A stretch of DNA of 64,000 nucleotides from Exiguobacterium algae (GCF_018617875.1 NZ_JACSKZ010000001.1:744001-808000); one strand, 5' to 3'. Shown: positions 53,700 to 63,409, counted from the first letter of the stretch. Notes: generated by a model from the letters alone, not told the origin. Made by a program: numbers and translations.

Positions 53700-55556
53700 A
53701 TGCAACCGTTGCATCATACAAAATCGACCTACATGCCTGGACTCGACGGCTTGCGCACGTTCGCTGTCCTGTCCGTGATTTTATATCATTTAAATGCACC
53801 TTACATATCGGGAGGATTCCTCGGTGTGGATGTCTTTTTCGTCCTATCCGGTTACCTGATCACCGGCATCTTGATACGGGAATGGACGAAAACCGGCACG
53901 ATTGATTTGAAGCGGTTTTATATCGCCCGTTTCCGTCGTCTCTTGCCTGCCCTTCTTCTCATGCTGTCGCTCGTCATGTCGTATGTGACGATAGTTGATC
54001 AAGCACTGTTGGAGACGGTACGTCAGGATTCGCTGGCTGCACTGGCTTACGTGAACAACTGGTGGTACATCTTCCATGACGTCTCGTACTTTGAGAGTTT
54101 TGGGAAACCGTCACCACTCCAAAACCTTTGGTCGCTCTCAATCGAGGAGCAGTTTTATGCGGTATGGCCGCTCTTGTTGCTTTTCGGGCTCGCGTTCCGC
54201 AAACGATTGCTTCAGCTCGGGGCAATGCTGTTGTTCATATCCGCCGGATGGATGGCGTTTCGTTACGTGCCTGAGTCAGATCCGAGTCGCGTCTATTACG
54301 GGACAGATACCCGTTTATTCGCGCTCCTCGTTGGCGCCATGCTCGCCTTTGGCTGGCGGCCTGACACCTTCAAGCATAAGATGCCGACGATCGGTCGCCA
54401 CATTTTGAATGTCGCCGGTGGATTGTCGCTTCTCACGCTCCTGATCATTATGGTGAACGTGAGCGCCTATGACGGGTTCTTGTACTATGGTGGCTTTTTA
54501 TTGATCGCCTTTGCTTCCGGCTTACTCATCGCCGCCAGCGCCCACCCGTCGACGATTTGGTCCCGTTTCTTCGGGAATACCTGGCTGCGCGCAATTGGGC
54601 AACGTACGTACGGGATTTATTTGTGGCATTACCCGGTCATCATCCTATCGACACCGCTCGAACAGCTCGGGACGTTTCAACCGGTACTTGCGCTCAGTCA
54701 AGTCGTGTTGACCCTCCTGATTGCAGAAGGTTCTTACCGCTTCATAGAAACGCCGATTCGAAAGAACGGGTTCAAAGCGACACTTCGTCAAATGGTTTCT
54801 ACGGCGTCACATCCGGGTGGGCGAATTGCTGCGACGACCCTCGTCACGGCGCTCTCGCTCGTTCTCGTTGGCAACTTGACGATTTTGGCATTCTCGGAGC
54901 CGAAGGAAGAAAAAGAAGAGATTCCAATCGTCAAAGTACCTGCTGCCATCAAACAGGACGTTCCAGATGAAAAAGAGCCGGAACACCCGACAGATGATTC
55001 TTCTGAAAACCATTCACCACGGGATGAAGAAGAAAAACTACCGGTCGAACCGTCTGAGCCAGCATCTGCTGAGGCTCAGGCATGTCCACCTGCGCTCGCC
55101 ATCGGGGATTCGGTCATGCTCGGATTGAACGAGTATCTTGCCGACGCATTCCCGAACATGGAAATCGATGCAGAAATCGGCAGACAAGTGAGGGACGCCT
55201 TGGACGTAGCCGATCAATACGGTTCGTATAACGCACCAGGGCATGTCGTCTTCCTTCACCTTGGAACAAACGGTGCCTTCAAGATGGAACAACTTGAAAC
55301 ATTGATTGAGAAGTTTGAGCGGGCAGATCGAATTTATTTGATCAACACCCGTGTCCCGCGACCATGGGAAAGTGAGGTCAATGAAAAGCTTGAACGCGCG
55401 AGCGAACTTCATGACCAGGTCGACCTCATCGATTGGCACGAGTCCTCGATTGGCAAAGAGGCCTATTTCGAAGGAGACGGTGTCCATCTCAACGTTGAAG
55501 GGGCAACAGCGTTCGGTGACCTGCTAACTGAACATATTGAATGTACGACAAAATAG
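53700..55556 (+). CDS. oatA: Peptidoglycan/surface O-acetyltransferase (OatA-like)
   Basis: A 618-residue two-domain enzyme. Ten or eleven membrane spans form the Acyl_transf_3 domain (about residues 1-390), with an N-terminal SVILYHLNAPYISGGFLGVD block. A charged linker rich in Glu and Pro (about 405-455) leads to an extracytoplasmic SGNH domain with LAIGDSVMLGLNEY and the catalytic pair in FEGDGVHLNVEG. OatA moves acetyl groups onto muramic acid, giving lysozyme resistance. Whether the target is peptidoglycan or a wall polymer is not decided by sequence alone. Confidence 0.88.
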   Translation: MQPLHHTKSTYMPGLDGLRTFAVLSVILYHLNAPYISGGFLGVDVFFVLSGYLITGILIREWTKTGTIDLKRFYIARFRRLLPALLLMLSLVMSYVTIVDQALLETVRQDSLAALAYVNNWWYIFHDVSYFESFGKPSPLQNLWSLSIEEQFYAVWPLLLLFGLAFRKRLLQLGAMLLFISAGWMAFRYVPESDPSRVYYGTDTRLFALLVGAMLAFGWRPDTFKHKMPTIGRHILNVAGGLSLLTLLIIMVNVSAYDGFLYYGGFLLIAFASGLLIAASAHPSTIWSRFFGNTWLRAIGQRTYGIYLWHYPVIILSTPLEQLGTFQPVLALSQVVLTLLIAEGSYRFIETPIRKNGFKATLRQMVSTASHPGGRIAATTLVTALSLVLVGNLTILAFSEPKEEKEEIPIVKVPAAIKQDVPDEKEPEHPTDDSSENHSPRDEEEKLPVEPSEPASAEAQACPPALAIGDSVMLGLNEYLADAFPNMEIDAEIGRQVRDALDVADQYGSYNAPGHVVFLHLGTNGAFKMEQLETLIEKFERADRIYLINTRVPRPWESEVNEKLERASELHDQVDLIDWHESSIGKEAYFEGDGVHLNVEGATAFGDLLTEHIECTTK

Positions 55557-55585
55557 GCGTTTGCTCTCGCAAACGCCTATTTTTT
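55554..55585. terminator. Bidirectional terminator
   Basis: AATAGGCGTTTGC and GCAAACGCCTATTTTTT pair; serves the acetyltransferase and the convergent YdcF-like gene. Confidence 0.88.
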
Positions 55586-56086
55586 GATGGTCCGCCTCCA
55601 GATGAAATAACGGATAAAAAGCTTCACGTACGCAAGAACCTCTCGAACGGTATACTTCACCCTCGTAAGTGAAGGCGTCGAGGCATATAAGGCATCTGTT
55701 TTGAGTCCGAAATATAGTTTGCCGATCAATCGGGCGCGCCGGACATGAAAGTCATTCGTCACGATGGTAAGCCCAGGCTCGCCTTTCCAAATCAATTGAC
55801 TGTGCGCATAATTTTCATACGTGGAAGTCGATGTCGTCTCGATGTGAATGCGTTCCGGTGCAATCCCCCGGACCTGAAGTTCACGCTTGATCACAAGTGC
55901 CTCGGCCATTCCTTCATCCGGTCCTTGTCCTCCTGTAGCAATCAGTTCGACATGAGGGAACCGTTTTGCGTAAGATGCCGCAGCGTCAATTCGCCGACGA
56001 AGTGCCCGGGACGGGGACTTGCCATTTACCTTCGCCCCGAGGACGAGGACGTATCGATACGTCCCATCCGCCTGTTGTTTCGTCAT
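55577..56086 (-). CDS. YdcF/DUF218 family protein
   Basis: A 169-residue protein of the ElyC/SanA/YdcF family. Motif YVLVLGAKVNGKSPSRAL and the IATGGQGPDEGMAEA segment bind a nucleotide-like ligand, and TSTYENYAHSQ is typical. Family members act on envelope or SAM-related ligands, with no settled reaction. It lacks the N-terminal span found in ElyC. A GAGGGG site lies upstream of the ATG. Confidence 0.82.
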   Translation of the reverse strand: MTKQQADGTYRYVLVLGAKVNGKSPSRALRRRIDAAASYAKRFPHVELIATGGQGPDEGMAEALVIKRELQVRGIAPERIHIETTSTSTYENYAHSQLIWKGEPGLTIVTNDFHVRRARLIGKLYFGLKTDALYASTPSLTRVKYTVREVLAYVKLFIRYFIWRRTIKK

Positions 56087-56277
56087 TCCAAACCCCTCGC
56101 TTCATATTTGCTCTGTCCTCACTTTACTCAAACTGCGGTCAATTTGCACACAATCCAAACAACTGTTTCAAAATATAGTAAAAATTATTTAAGCTTCTAT
56201 GAAAATTCAGTTCCAAACATCCATAATTTGTTTTATGATGAGAGAGGTAATACTTTTCAGGGAGGAACTGGTGAAGT

Positions 56278-56571
56278 GTGAAGAATTCAGAAAAATGGTT
56301 ATCGACCCGCTTTTTGTACAAGCGGGACACGCAATTATTTGCCGAGATCGAGGTCATCGAGCTCGACCCGACACAATATAAGTTCGTGATTCACCCGACT
56401 CCGTTCGGTGCAGGGGAATCGCCTTATATGCAACACGGTCCACTCGACTCTGCACAGCTCCCTTCCGACTTCGAGGATGTAAACCGTGTATACAGCAAAC
56501 AACTGGATTGCTTGCGGGCCGCAACACGACTTGTGTCATCTATCGGATCCGCTCGCTTTACCTTCCATTGA
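56278..56571 (+). CDS. Hypothetical protein, 97 residues
   Basis: I do not recognise this protein. The GTG start has a GGAGGA site eleven bases upstream, longer than ideal. A promoter candidate TTCCAA / TATGAT (56210-56238) precedes it. The product starts with a basic segment (MKNSEKWLSTRFLYKR), then the beta-rich LFAEIEVIELDPTQYKFVIH and a GAGESPYM loop. A strong terminator just after it supports a real transcript. Confidence 0.55.
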   Translation: MKNSEKWLSTRFLYKRDTQLFAEIEVIELDPTQYKFVIHPTPFGAGESPYMQHGPLDSAQLPSDFEDVNRVYSKQLDCLRAATRLVSSIGSARFTFH

Positions 56572-56575
56572 TATC

Positions 56576-56617
56576 AAAAATCCGGAGACGCCTGCAAAGG
56601 CTCTCCGGATTTTTTTA
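56576..56617. terminator. Bidirectional terminator
   Basis: AAAAATCCGGAGA and TCTCCGGATTTTTTT pair, serving the hypothetical gene and the convergent glycosyltransferase. Confidence 0.9.
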
Positions 56618-56628
56618 TCCCCGCTCCA

Positions 56629-58065
56629 TCATGCAAAAAACTTCCCGATTGGGTGCTTTTTGACACGTTCGATTTGGGATCTCAATTCTTCAGCACTCAA
56701 TTGAAACTCATCACGTTGCTGTACGGTCTCTTGCGCTGACTGTCTCAACGTTTCAAGCTCTTTTTCCAGTGCTTTGATTGTTTTTTCTTGTTCGCGAACC
56801 GTTCGATTTGCTGCGATTAAATCACGTTTGACTTGATTCGTATTGCGACGTGCTTCGTCCCGTTCGTCACGGATTTTAACACGTTGCTTTTCCTTCGTTT
56901 CAAGCTTCCCTTCCAACAAGTGGGAAGAACGGAAATAGTGTAACTGTTCGTAACGATGGAATGGGTACATGTCATGAAAATCCACAACAGGACCGCCTTC
57001 ACTCATCACTGCCTGAAACAGTTCGACCAATTGTCGTTGTGACTGCTCGTCACGGAAATGTTCGTCCACTAATTTAACAGAGAAAGATGCAATCTCACGT
57101 CTGAATGACTCGTCCACTAATCGCAGGATCTCGTCTCCGATTTGACCAGACGTATAGCCATCATACTTTGTTCCAATACCACCAAAATTCGTACCCGCAA
57201 TCGATTGCCACGTCTCCGGTGTAACGAGTCCCTGATACCCTTTGCTTCCGACAGCGATTGTCGGTTTTCCGACAGCCATCGCTTCAAGGGCTGAACGTCC
57301 TGGCGCTATGATGAAGTCCGCACGACGCATGGCCTGTGGTAACTCTTCTTGATTCAACCATCCGAGCCATTCCATGCTCTGTCCTGTTCCTGCGAGCGCT
57401 TCTTCATACCGGGCTTCGTATTTCTCGCGTTGTGTGCCGTCACCAATGACGATCCAATCAATCGGTAACGATTTCACACGTTCGTCTTTTAGCGCATCTA
57501 AGAAGACGTCTAAAATAAAGAGCTTGTCTGCATCCAGACGTGATGTGAACAATCCAACCAGCCGTTCCGACGGTTGTGATTCGTCAGTCGGAACGAATGA
57601 ATCCGACACACCATTTGTAATGACTTGTACTTTTTCTTCGACCTCCGGACAAATCTCAACTAAGTAAGCAGCAATTTGTTCGGAGACAGCAATGATGCGC
57701 GATACACTTTGGTGGTATTGCTGAATATCATCGTGATACATGCCATGGATGACAAGGACGAACGGAATTTGGTTCGCTTCCGCCACCGCCAGTCCGAGTT
57801 GACGAGAATCGAACGGATGGGCATAGACCACATCGTAAGATTGAACTCGGACCTGCTCGATGACACGTTTCACATCATCGGTTGAATAATCTGTCTCGAT
57901 GACTTGTCCACCTAATGTTCGAACTTCTTCGGCGAACGGGCCTGGTTTACATACTACAGTCACGTCATGTCCTTCACGTAATACATGTTTGACTGAGGAC
58001 AAAATGTGTAAATGAAGACCACCCATTGCGGAATGGAAAAATACCGGAAGCAAAATATTCATCAT
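56629..58065 (-). CDS. Glycosyltransferase family 4 with coiled-coil tail
   Basis: A 478-residue GT-B glycosyltransferase. The N-terminal domain has FFHSAMGGLHLHILSSVKHV; the C-terminal nucleotide-sugar motif includes RADFIIAPGRSALEAMAVGK with the conserved E. After about residue 400 a heptad-like segment (KTIKALEKELETLRQSAQET region, about 430-465) forms a coiled coil, unusual for the family. It is the last gene of a surface-polysaccharide cluster. Linkage and sugar are unknown. Confidence 0.88.
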   Translation of the reverse strand: MMNILLPVFFHSAMGGLHLHILSSVKHVLREGHDVTVVCKPGPFAEEVRTLGGQVIETDYSTDDVKRVIEQVRVQSYDVVYAHPFDSRQLGLAVAEANQIPFVLVIHGMYHDDIQQYHQSVSRIIAVSEQIAAYLVEICPEVEEKVQVITNGVSDSFVPTDESQPSERLVGLFTSRLDADKLFILDVFLDALKDERVKSLPIDWIVIGDGTQREKYEARYEEALAGTGQSMEWLGWLNQEELPQAMRRADFIIAPGRSALEAMAVGKPTIAVGSKGYQGLVTPETWQSIAGTNFGGIGTKYDGYTSGQIGDEILRLVDESFRREIASFSVKLVDEHFRDEQSQRQLVELFQAVMSEGGPVVDFHDMYPFHRYEQLHYFRSSHLLEGKLETKEKQRVKIRDERDEARRNTNQVKRDLIAANRTVREQEKTIKALEKELETLRQSAQETVQQRDEFQLSAEELRSQIERVKKHPIGKFFA

Positions 58066-58100
58066 CGCTACCTACTTTCTTTTCAAGTTAAACTGCCGCG

Positions 58101-59324
58101 TTACAAACCTGCTCGATACATTGAACCGAGACCGGTAATCCGGTCATTGTGTACGAATACCACAGCATCGACATCATTCTCTTTTGCGTAATCCGAAATA
58201 CTGACGTCATAATCGTCGAAGTAGCGTACATCGAGCGCAGAGACCGTTCCAAATGATTCACCGAGGTAACCGAGTACCGGGTTGGCATACGAGTCTTTTA
58301 AGACAAGAATATGATAATCGTTTTTCGGGTCAGTCTGTTCGATTTTCGCCTGGGCATAGTTGTCACCCATGAACAAGTTGTAGTAATTCGTGAACTTCTT
58401 CGGATTTTTCAAGACATCTTTGTCCAGTACGCTATGCCCACAATCCTCATCCCCATTATGACACACGGTCGTCGTGACGCCGCCTTTTGGCTCGAGGTAA
58501 GTGAATGTATCTGGAGATTCGACGTATGGCATCGAGATCTCACGCGCGTGAGACCCGTAGAATGGGCCATCGACCGATTTTTGCTCCATGTCGTCCATTG
58601 TCAACACCGGCGCATCCGGAAACTCTTCTTTCAACGCTTCCATGATTTGACCGTATGCCAAAAATGCTCCTTCAGGACGCCAATGGTGGTCGGTTTTGAA
58701 ATAGATTTCTTTTCCGGGCTTGTCCCCGAGCGTATCTTCTAAATCGATGAGCGGGATGCCCGCCTCTTCAATCCGTTCATGGAGCTGGCCGCGGTTTGCT
58801 CCGTCCGCTGATTCGATATACGGCGGGAATAAGTTTTGTCGCGTTGCATAAACCGGCTTACTCGGTGCCGAAGCAAAGTAATAGGAAATCCCGGCTTCAT
58901 CCATTTCTTTCTTGAAGTCTTTGAAGAACACTCCGAGTGAAGAGTAACGACTTGCGCGCGGGGCTGGTGCATATAATACGCCATCAATGCTGATGACCCC
59001 ATTATTCATTTGTTGCTGCAACACATTTCGTTGTACCCAGGCCTGCGTTTCAATCCAGAAGTAGCGTTCGAAAACCTGATCGTTCGCCGACTTCTCGAAT
59101 TGTTCCATATACGTGCCGTCTAAAATGGTTTCAGCCGATGCCTCAGGTCGCTGGGCAAGCATCCGCCCTTCGCTGGAAGAACGCGCTTGTTCTGTCCCAA
59201 ACGCATATACGGCCAATCCGTAAAACAGTGTTCCGAGGAAGCCAATCAATAGAATACTGTTGACCACCCAAGAGATGCGTCGTTTTTTTGAACGAACTAA
59301 ATCGCTTTTGGTTTGTTGTTCCAT
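58101..59324 (-). CDS. DHHW family extracytoplasmic protein (AlgJ/AlgX-like)
   Basis: A 407-residue protein with one N-terminal membrane anchor (about residues 20-42) and an extracytoplasmic domain of the SGNH-like DHHW type. TDHHWRPEGAFLAYGQ (about residues 214-229) is the namesake motif and LVLKDSYANP is the Ser-containing block. It pairs with the MBOAT gene just upstream, as AlgX/AlgJ pairs with AlgI in alginate acetylation. Its ribosome-binding site AAGGAGGG overlaps the MBOAT stop, so they are coupled. The glycan it modifies is not known. Confidence 0.88.
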   Translation of the reverse strand: MEQQTKSDLVRSKKRRISWVVNSILLIGFLGTLFYGLAVYAFGTEQARSSSEGRMLAQRPEASAETILDGTYMEQFEKSANDQVFERYFWIETQAWVQRNVLQQQMNNGVISIDGVLYAPAPRASRYSSLGVFFKDFKKEMDEAGISYYFASAPSKPVYATRQNLFPPYIESADGANRGQLHERIEEAGIPLIDLEDTLGDKPGKEIYFKTDHHWRPEGAFLAYGQIMEALKEEFPDAPVLTMDDMEQKSVDGPFYGSHAREISMPYVESPDTFTYLEPKGGVTTTVCHNGDEDCGHSVLDKDVLKNPKKFTNYYNLFMGDNYAQAKIEQTDPKNDYHILVLKDSYANPVLGYLGESFGTVSALDVRYFDDYDVSISDYAKENDVDAVVFVHNDRITGLGSMYRAGL

Positions 59325-59336
59325 TGTCAGCCCTCC

Positions 59337-60767
59337 TTAGAACCGGAAATAAATAAATGGGTTGAATGTGCTCGATACGACATACGAAATCGAAATTCCG
59401 AAGATGAATAAGATGTACGCCGCACGGGCTAACCCTGCGCTCACCGCAAGTACAGGACGGTCCGTATTCACTTCATGACGCATGAAACGCGCGACCGCAT
59501 ACTTCGGCAGTGGCGTCGCGGCAATCATCGAAAGTACGAGAATCGTTCCATACTGCACGATATAGAAATAGGCCGTTTGGTCGAACAGTTCACCACCATG
59601 TAACCCGAACATGACCTGGAGATAATCGATGGCATATGTGAAGTCATCGGCACGGAAGAATACCCAACCGATAATGACAATAAAGAGCGTAAACGCATGG
59701 GCGAACCACGCCGGCCACGCCGCAATCCATTTTCCGAGAAATGCCCGTTCCAGCATGATGAAGACCCCGTAATAAAGTCCCCACGCGATGAACGTCCAGC
59801 TCGCTCCGTGCCATACCCCGGTCAGTAACCATACGATCGTCAGATTGCGATACGTCTTCCATGCCCCGTTCCGGTTCCCACCGAGTGGAATATAGACGTA
59901 GTCACGGAACCAACTCCCGAGTGAGATGTGCCAACGACGCCAAAATTCTGATACTGACTTCGAGATATATGGATAGTTGAAGTTCTCAAGGAAGTGGAAA
60001 CCGAACATCCGTCCGAGACCGATGGCCATATCCGAATAACCTGAGAAGTCAAAATAAATTTGAAGGGAATAGGCGATGACTCCAATCCAGGCGAGCGTCG
60101 TCGACAAATCACCTGCCGATTGCCCGAATACCTGGTCTGCGACATATCCACAACTGTTCGCCAGGATCATTTTCTTCCCGAGTCCGATGACGAAGCGTTG
60201 AATTCCCGAAACGAAATCGTCCACCGTCTCCCGACGGTCCACAATTTCATCGGCTACCGTCTGATAGCGTACGATCGGACCGGCAATCAACTGCGGGAAG
60301 AACGAGACGTACAGTGCCAAATCAAATAGGTTTTTCTGTAGTCGTCCATCATTCCGATAGACATCGATCACGTAACTCATCGCTTGGAACGTAAAGAAGG
60401 ATATTCCGAGCGGAAGTGGAATCTCCGGGTCATTCAGTGAGAAACCGAACACCGAATTGACGTTCTCCACGAAGAAGCTCGCATATTTGAAGACTCCGAG
60501 CATTCCCAAGTTCCCGATGACCATGAGACTCATCGTCCATTTGATTTTCTTCGCATCGTCCCGATACTTGTCGACCATAAACCCGAACACATAGTTCATC
60601 AAAATCGAAGCAAGCATGATTAAGACGAATCTCGGTTCACCCCAGGCGTAGAAGAATAAACTTGCCAAAAGTAAAATTGTGTTTTTTAACCAGCGTGGTG
60701 ACACAAAATAAACGAGTAGCACGACGGGTAAGAAATAAAATAAAAATACCGTGGAACTAAATAACAT
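59337..60767 (-). CDS. MBOAT family O-acyltransferase (AlgI/DltB-like)
   Basis: A 476-residue polytopic protein. The family hallmark WRRWHISLGSWFRDYVYIPL (about residues 290-309) and the catalytic His in LTGVWHGASWTFIAWGLYY are clear. It would carry acyl groups across the membrane for the adjacent DHHW partner. DltB is excluded as first choice because no dltA, dltC or dltD is nearby. The ATG is preceded by AAAGGG. Confidence 0.93.
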   Translation of the reverse strand: MLFSSTVFLFYFLPVVLLVYFVSPRWLKNTILLLASLFFYAWGEPRFVLIMLASILMNYVFGFMVDKYRDDAKKIKWTMSLMVIGNLGMLGVFKYASFFVENVNSVFGFSLNDPEIPLPLGISFFTFQAMSYVIDVYRNDGRLQKNLFDLALYVSFFPQLIAGPIVRYQTVADEIVDRRETVDDFVSGIQRFVIGLGKKMILANSCGYVADQVFGQSAGDLSTTLAWIGVIAYSLQIYFDFSGYSDMAIGLGRMFGFHFLENFNYPYISKSVSEFWRRWHISLGSWFRDYVYIPLGGNRNGAWKTYRNLTIVWLLTGVWHGASWTFIAWGLYYGVFIMLERAFLGKWIAAWPAWFAHAFTLFIVIIGWVFFRADDFTYAIDYLQVMFGLHGGELFDQTAYFYIVQYGTILVLSMIAATPLPKYAVARFMRHEVNTDRPVLAVSAGLARAAYILFIFGISISYVVSSTFNPFIYFRF

Positions 60768-60804
60768 ACCGAGTGGTCCCTTTCTCCTTTAAGACTTGTT
60801 CCGA

Positions 60805-61281
60805 TTAATGAAATGTTACATAGAGGTCATCAAATCGTACAGTGGCCGGGTCGAGTGTTTCGACGATGTATTTATAAGACATCTTGAAATATTTGGCCCC
60901 ATCGACTTGCAAGACGACTTCCTCAATCGGATTATTCCCTGGGTTTAACGTGAGCGGGAAACGTTTATTCGATAATCGCTCATCATCTGAGTACTGCATG
61001 ACGTACAGTTCGAGTCGAACGGTGCGATCGCCTTCGACATATATGGACGTCTTCACTTCCATCTCTTCGCCTTCTTCCATCTTGGCATCATTCAGGAAGA
61101 TTTTAGACGGTGGGATTTCAAACTTTAAGTCGAACAATTGAACATAAATAGAGTCTTTTAATGTTTGTGGTAAGAATGTGACTTCCGTCTTGTATTCTTC
61201 TTCGCGCATTGACAAGTTGTTCTTTTGAGTTCCGCGTGGATAATAGTGATAAATCGCGGGACGAATCCGCTTCGTTGTCAT
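60805..61281 (-). CDS. Protein of unknown function in the polysaccharide cluster
   Basis: A 158-residue soluble protein I do not recognise. It begins MTTKRIRPAIYHYYPRGTQ and is mostly beta-rich (KTEVTFLPQTLKDSIYVQLF, RTVRLELYVMQYSDD, FKMSYKYIVETLD). The start at 61281 has GGAGGTG five bases upstream. It lies 38 bases ahead of the MBOAT gene, and a terminator separates it from mnaA, so it may begin a separate operon. Its position suggests a glycan-modification role, by inference. Confidence 0.72.
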   Translation of the reverse strand: MTTKRIRPAIYHYYPRGTQKNNLSMREEEYKTEVTFLPQTLKDSIYVQLFDLKFEIPPSKIFLNDAKMEEGEEMEVKTSIYVEGDRTVRLELYVMQYSDDERLSNKRFPLTLNPGNNPIEEVVLQVDGAKYFKMSYKYIVETLDPATVRFDDLYVTFH

Positions 61282-61310
61282 GGAAGCACCTCCAAATGTA
61301 AGGATGATAT

Positions 61311-61346
61311 AGAAAAGAGTTGCTGTGCGGGGCACAAAACAACTCT
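61311..61346 (-). terminator. Intrinsic terminator after mnaA
   Basis: On the minus strand AGAGTTG and CAACTCT pair, with inner TGTGC/GCACA, and end in TTTTCT. It splits the wall-polymer cluster between mnaA and the unknown 158-residue gene. Confidence 0.72.
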
Positions 61347-61358
61347 ATTCGTTTTCAT

Positions 61359-62483
61359 TTAGTTAGCAAGGATGGCATCGACGATTCGGCGTGACGCCTC
61401 ACCATCACCGTAAGGATTCGATGCTTGTGACATCGCTTTGTACGCTGCTTCATCAGACAAGAGCTCGTCCGCGAGCGAGAAGATGTTCTCTTCTTCGATT
61501 CCCGCGAGCTTGAGCGTTCCTGCTGCGACACCTTCCGGGCGCTCTGTCGTGTCACGAAGAACGAGGACAGGTACACCGAGTGATGGCGCTTCTTCCTGAA
61601 CGCCGCCTGAGTCTGTCAAAATCAAGTGTGACGTCGCCGCATAGTTGTGGAAATCAAAGACGTCAAGCGGCTCGATCAAGTGAACGCGGTCGATGTCGTG
61701 TAGAATCTCGTTCGCGAGTTCACGGACGACCGGGTTCATGTGGACTGGATACACGACTTCGATGTCGTCATATTTTTCAATCAAGCGACGCACGGCACGG
61801 AACATGTTGCGCATCGGCTCTCCCAAGTTTTCACGGCGGTGTGCCGTCAACATGACGAGACGGCGACCTTGTGAACGGATGCTGTCGAGCAATTCGCTCG
61901 CATAGTCATCACGGACCGTCGTCTTAAGCGCGTCGATCGCGGTGTTCCCTGTGACGAAAATCGTCTCTTCTTTTTTCCCTTCACGAAGGAGGTTATCGCG
62001 TGACGTGTCGGTTGGAGCGAAATGAAGGTCGGCCATGACACCTGTCAATTGGCGGTTCATTTCTTCCGGGAATGGCGAGTATTTGTTATGCGTGCGAAGA
62101 CCCGCTTCGACGTGACCCACAGCGACTTGGTTGTAGAAAGCTGCAAGCGACGCCGCAAATGTCGTCGTTGTGTCTCCGTGGACTAGGACGATATCCGGCT
62201 TCGTTTCGGCGATGACCTCGCCCATTCCTTTCAGTACACGTGACGTGACATCGTAAAGTGTTTGTTTATCTTTCATGATGTCGAGGTCATAGTCCGGTTT
62301 GATCTCAAACAACTGAAGCACCTGATCAAGCATTTGACGGTGCTGTGCCGTTACGACAACAATCGGTTCTACCCCTTCACGTTTCTTCAACTCGAGTACG
62401 AGTGGTGCCATTTTGATGGCTTCTGGTCGCGTCCCAAAGACGGTCATGACTTTTTTCATAGGTCGTTTCGCACGGTATAACAT
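61359..62483 (-). CDS. mnaA: UDP-N-acetylglucosamine 2-epimerase (non-hydrolysing)
   Basis: A 374-residue WecB/MnaA that makes UDP-ManNAc, used for teichoic-acid linkage units and other wall polymers. The start MTVFGTRPEAIKMAPLVLEL, the HGDTTTTFAASLAAF loop and the LTDSGGVQEEAPSLGVPVLV segment (with catalytic Glu) are textbook. The start is the ATG at 62483 with GGAGGA nine bases upstream. A later ATG has no site; the frame opens to 62504. It lies between tagH and the acylation genes. Confidence 0.95.
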   Translation of the reverse strand: MLYRAKRPMKKVMTVFGTRPEAIKMAPLVLELKKREGVEPIVVVTAQHRQMLDQVLQLFEIKPDYDLDIMKDKQTLYDVTSRVLKGMGEVIAETKPDIVLVHGDTTTTFAASLAAFYNQVAVGHVEAGLRTHNKYSPFPEEMNRQLTGVMADLHFAPTDTSRDNLLREGKKEETIFVTGNTAIDALKTTVRDDYASELLDSIRSQGRRLVMLTAHRRENLGEPMRNMFRAVRRLIEKYDDIEVVYPVHMNPVVRELANEILHDIDRVHLIEPLDVFDFHNYAATSHLILTDSGGVQEEAPSLGVPVLVLRDTTERPEGVAAGTLKLAGIEEENIFSLADELLSDEAAYKAMSQASNPYGDGEASRRIVDAILAN

Positions 62484-62508
62484 CCCCGTGCTTCCTCCTC
62501 CCAAATCC

Positions 62509-63399
62509 TTACGTCACATCGCTCGATACGGAGACCGAGGCATGACGTGTTTTTAGTTGTTCTTCCGTATGCGGTGGCAGAATGTACGTTTCACCGAGTT
62601 CTGTTGCGTCGACGACTGTTGTACGACGTTTCAACTTGTCGGCTTTGAACGCATCCTGTTGTTCTTTCGATAGACTGCGGAACCATTTCAAGAATTTATT
62701 GTATTCCTGGACGACTTCATTGACCGGACCGTACTCACGGACTTCGCCAAACTCGAGCCAGAGCCCGAGTGTACAGAACTGACGTACCTGTGAGACCGAG
62801 TGGCTGATGAAGAAAATCGTCTTGCCGCGATCTTTGAACTCGTTCATTTTCGTGAGACATCTGTCTGTGAACGTTTGGTCCCCGACAGACAACGCCTCAT
62901 CAATGACCAGGATATCCGGGTCAACGTTGATGGAAATCGCAAACCCGAGACGGGATTTCATTCCGCTCGAATACGTCTTGACCGGTTGATGAATGAAGTC
63001 CCCGATATCGGCGAACTCAATGATCGTCGGTGTCAGATCGATGATTTCCTGCTTCGTCATCCCGAGCATCAACCCTTTGAGTTCGATGTTCTCGAGTCCC
63101 GTCAAGTTCCCATTGAGTCCGGAAGAGATGGCAATCAGTGCCGTCTTTCCGTGAAGCTCAATCTTCCCATGAGTCGGGGGCATGACGTCCGCAAGCAAGT
63201 TCGACATCGTCGACTTTCCGGACCCGTTGATTCCAATAATCCCTACTACCTCTCCTGGCGGCACTTCAAACGAGACATTCCGAAGTGCATAAAACTGTTT
63301 GCCTCCCGCCTTGCTGAAGAAAATTTCCTTCAGCTTATCGGTCGGCTTGTTGTATAGGGTATATCGCTTCGATACGTTTTCGAATTTAACCTGATACAT
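62509..63399 (-). CDS. tagH: Teichoic acid/wall polymer exporter ATPase
   Basis: A 296-residue ATPase of the TagH type. Walker A GINGSGKST, signature YSSGMKSRLGFAI, Walker B DILVIDEALSVGD and the H-loop SHS are all present. A short C-terminal tail with KRRTTVVDATELGE follows. It exports undecaprenyl-linked wall polymer with TagG, encoded just upstream. The B. subtilis TagH has a long C-terminal extracytoplasmic extension that this one lacks. Confidence 0.9.
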   Translation of the reverse strand: MYQVKFENVSKRYTLYNKPTDKLKEIFFSKAGGKQFYALRNVSFEVPPGEVVGIIGINGSGKSTMSNLLADVMPPTHGKIELHGKTALIAISSGLNGNLTGLENIELKGLMLGMTKQEIIDLTPTIIEFADIGDFIHQPVKTYSSGMKSRLGFAISINVDPDILVIDEALSVGDQTFTDRCLTKMNEFKDRGKTIFFISHSVSQVRQFCTLGLWLEFGEVREYGPVNEVVQEYNKFLKWFRSLSKEQQDAFKADKLKRRTTVVDATELGETYILPPHTEEQLKTRHASVSVSSDVT

Positions 63400-63409
63400 A
63401 ATGTCCTCC

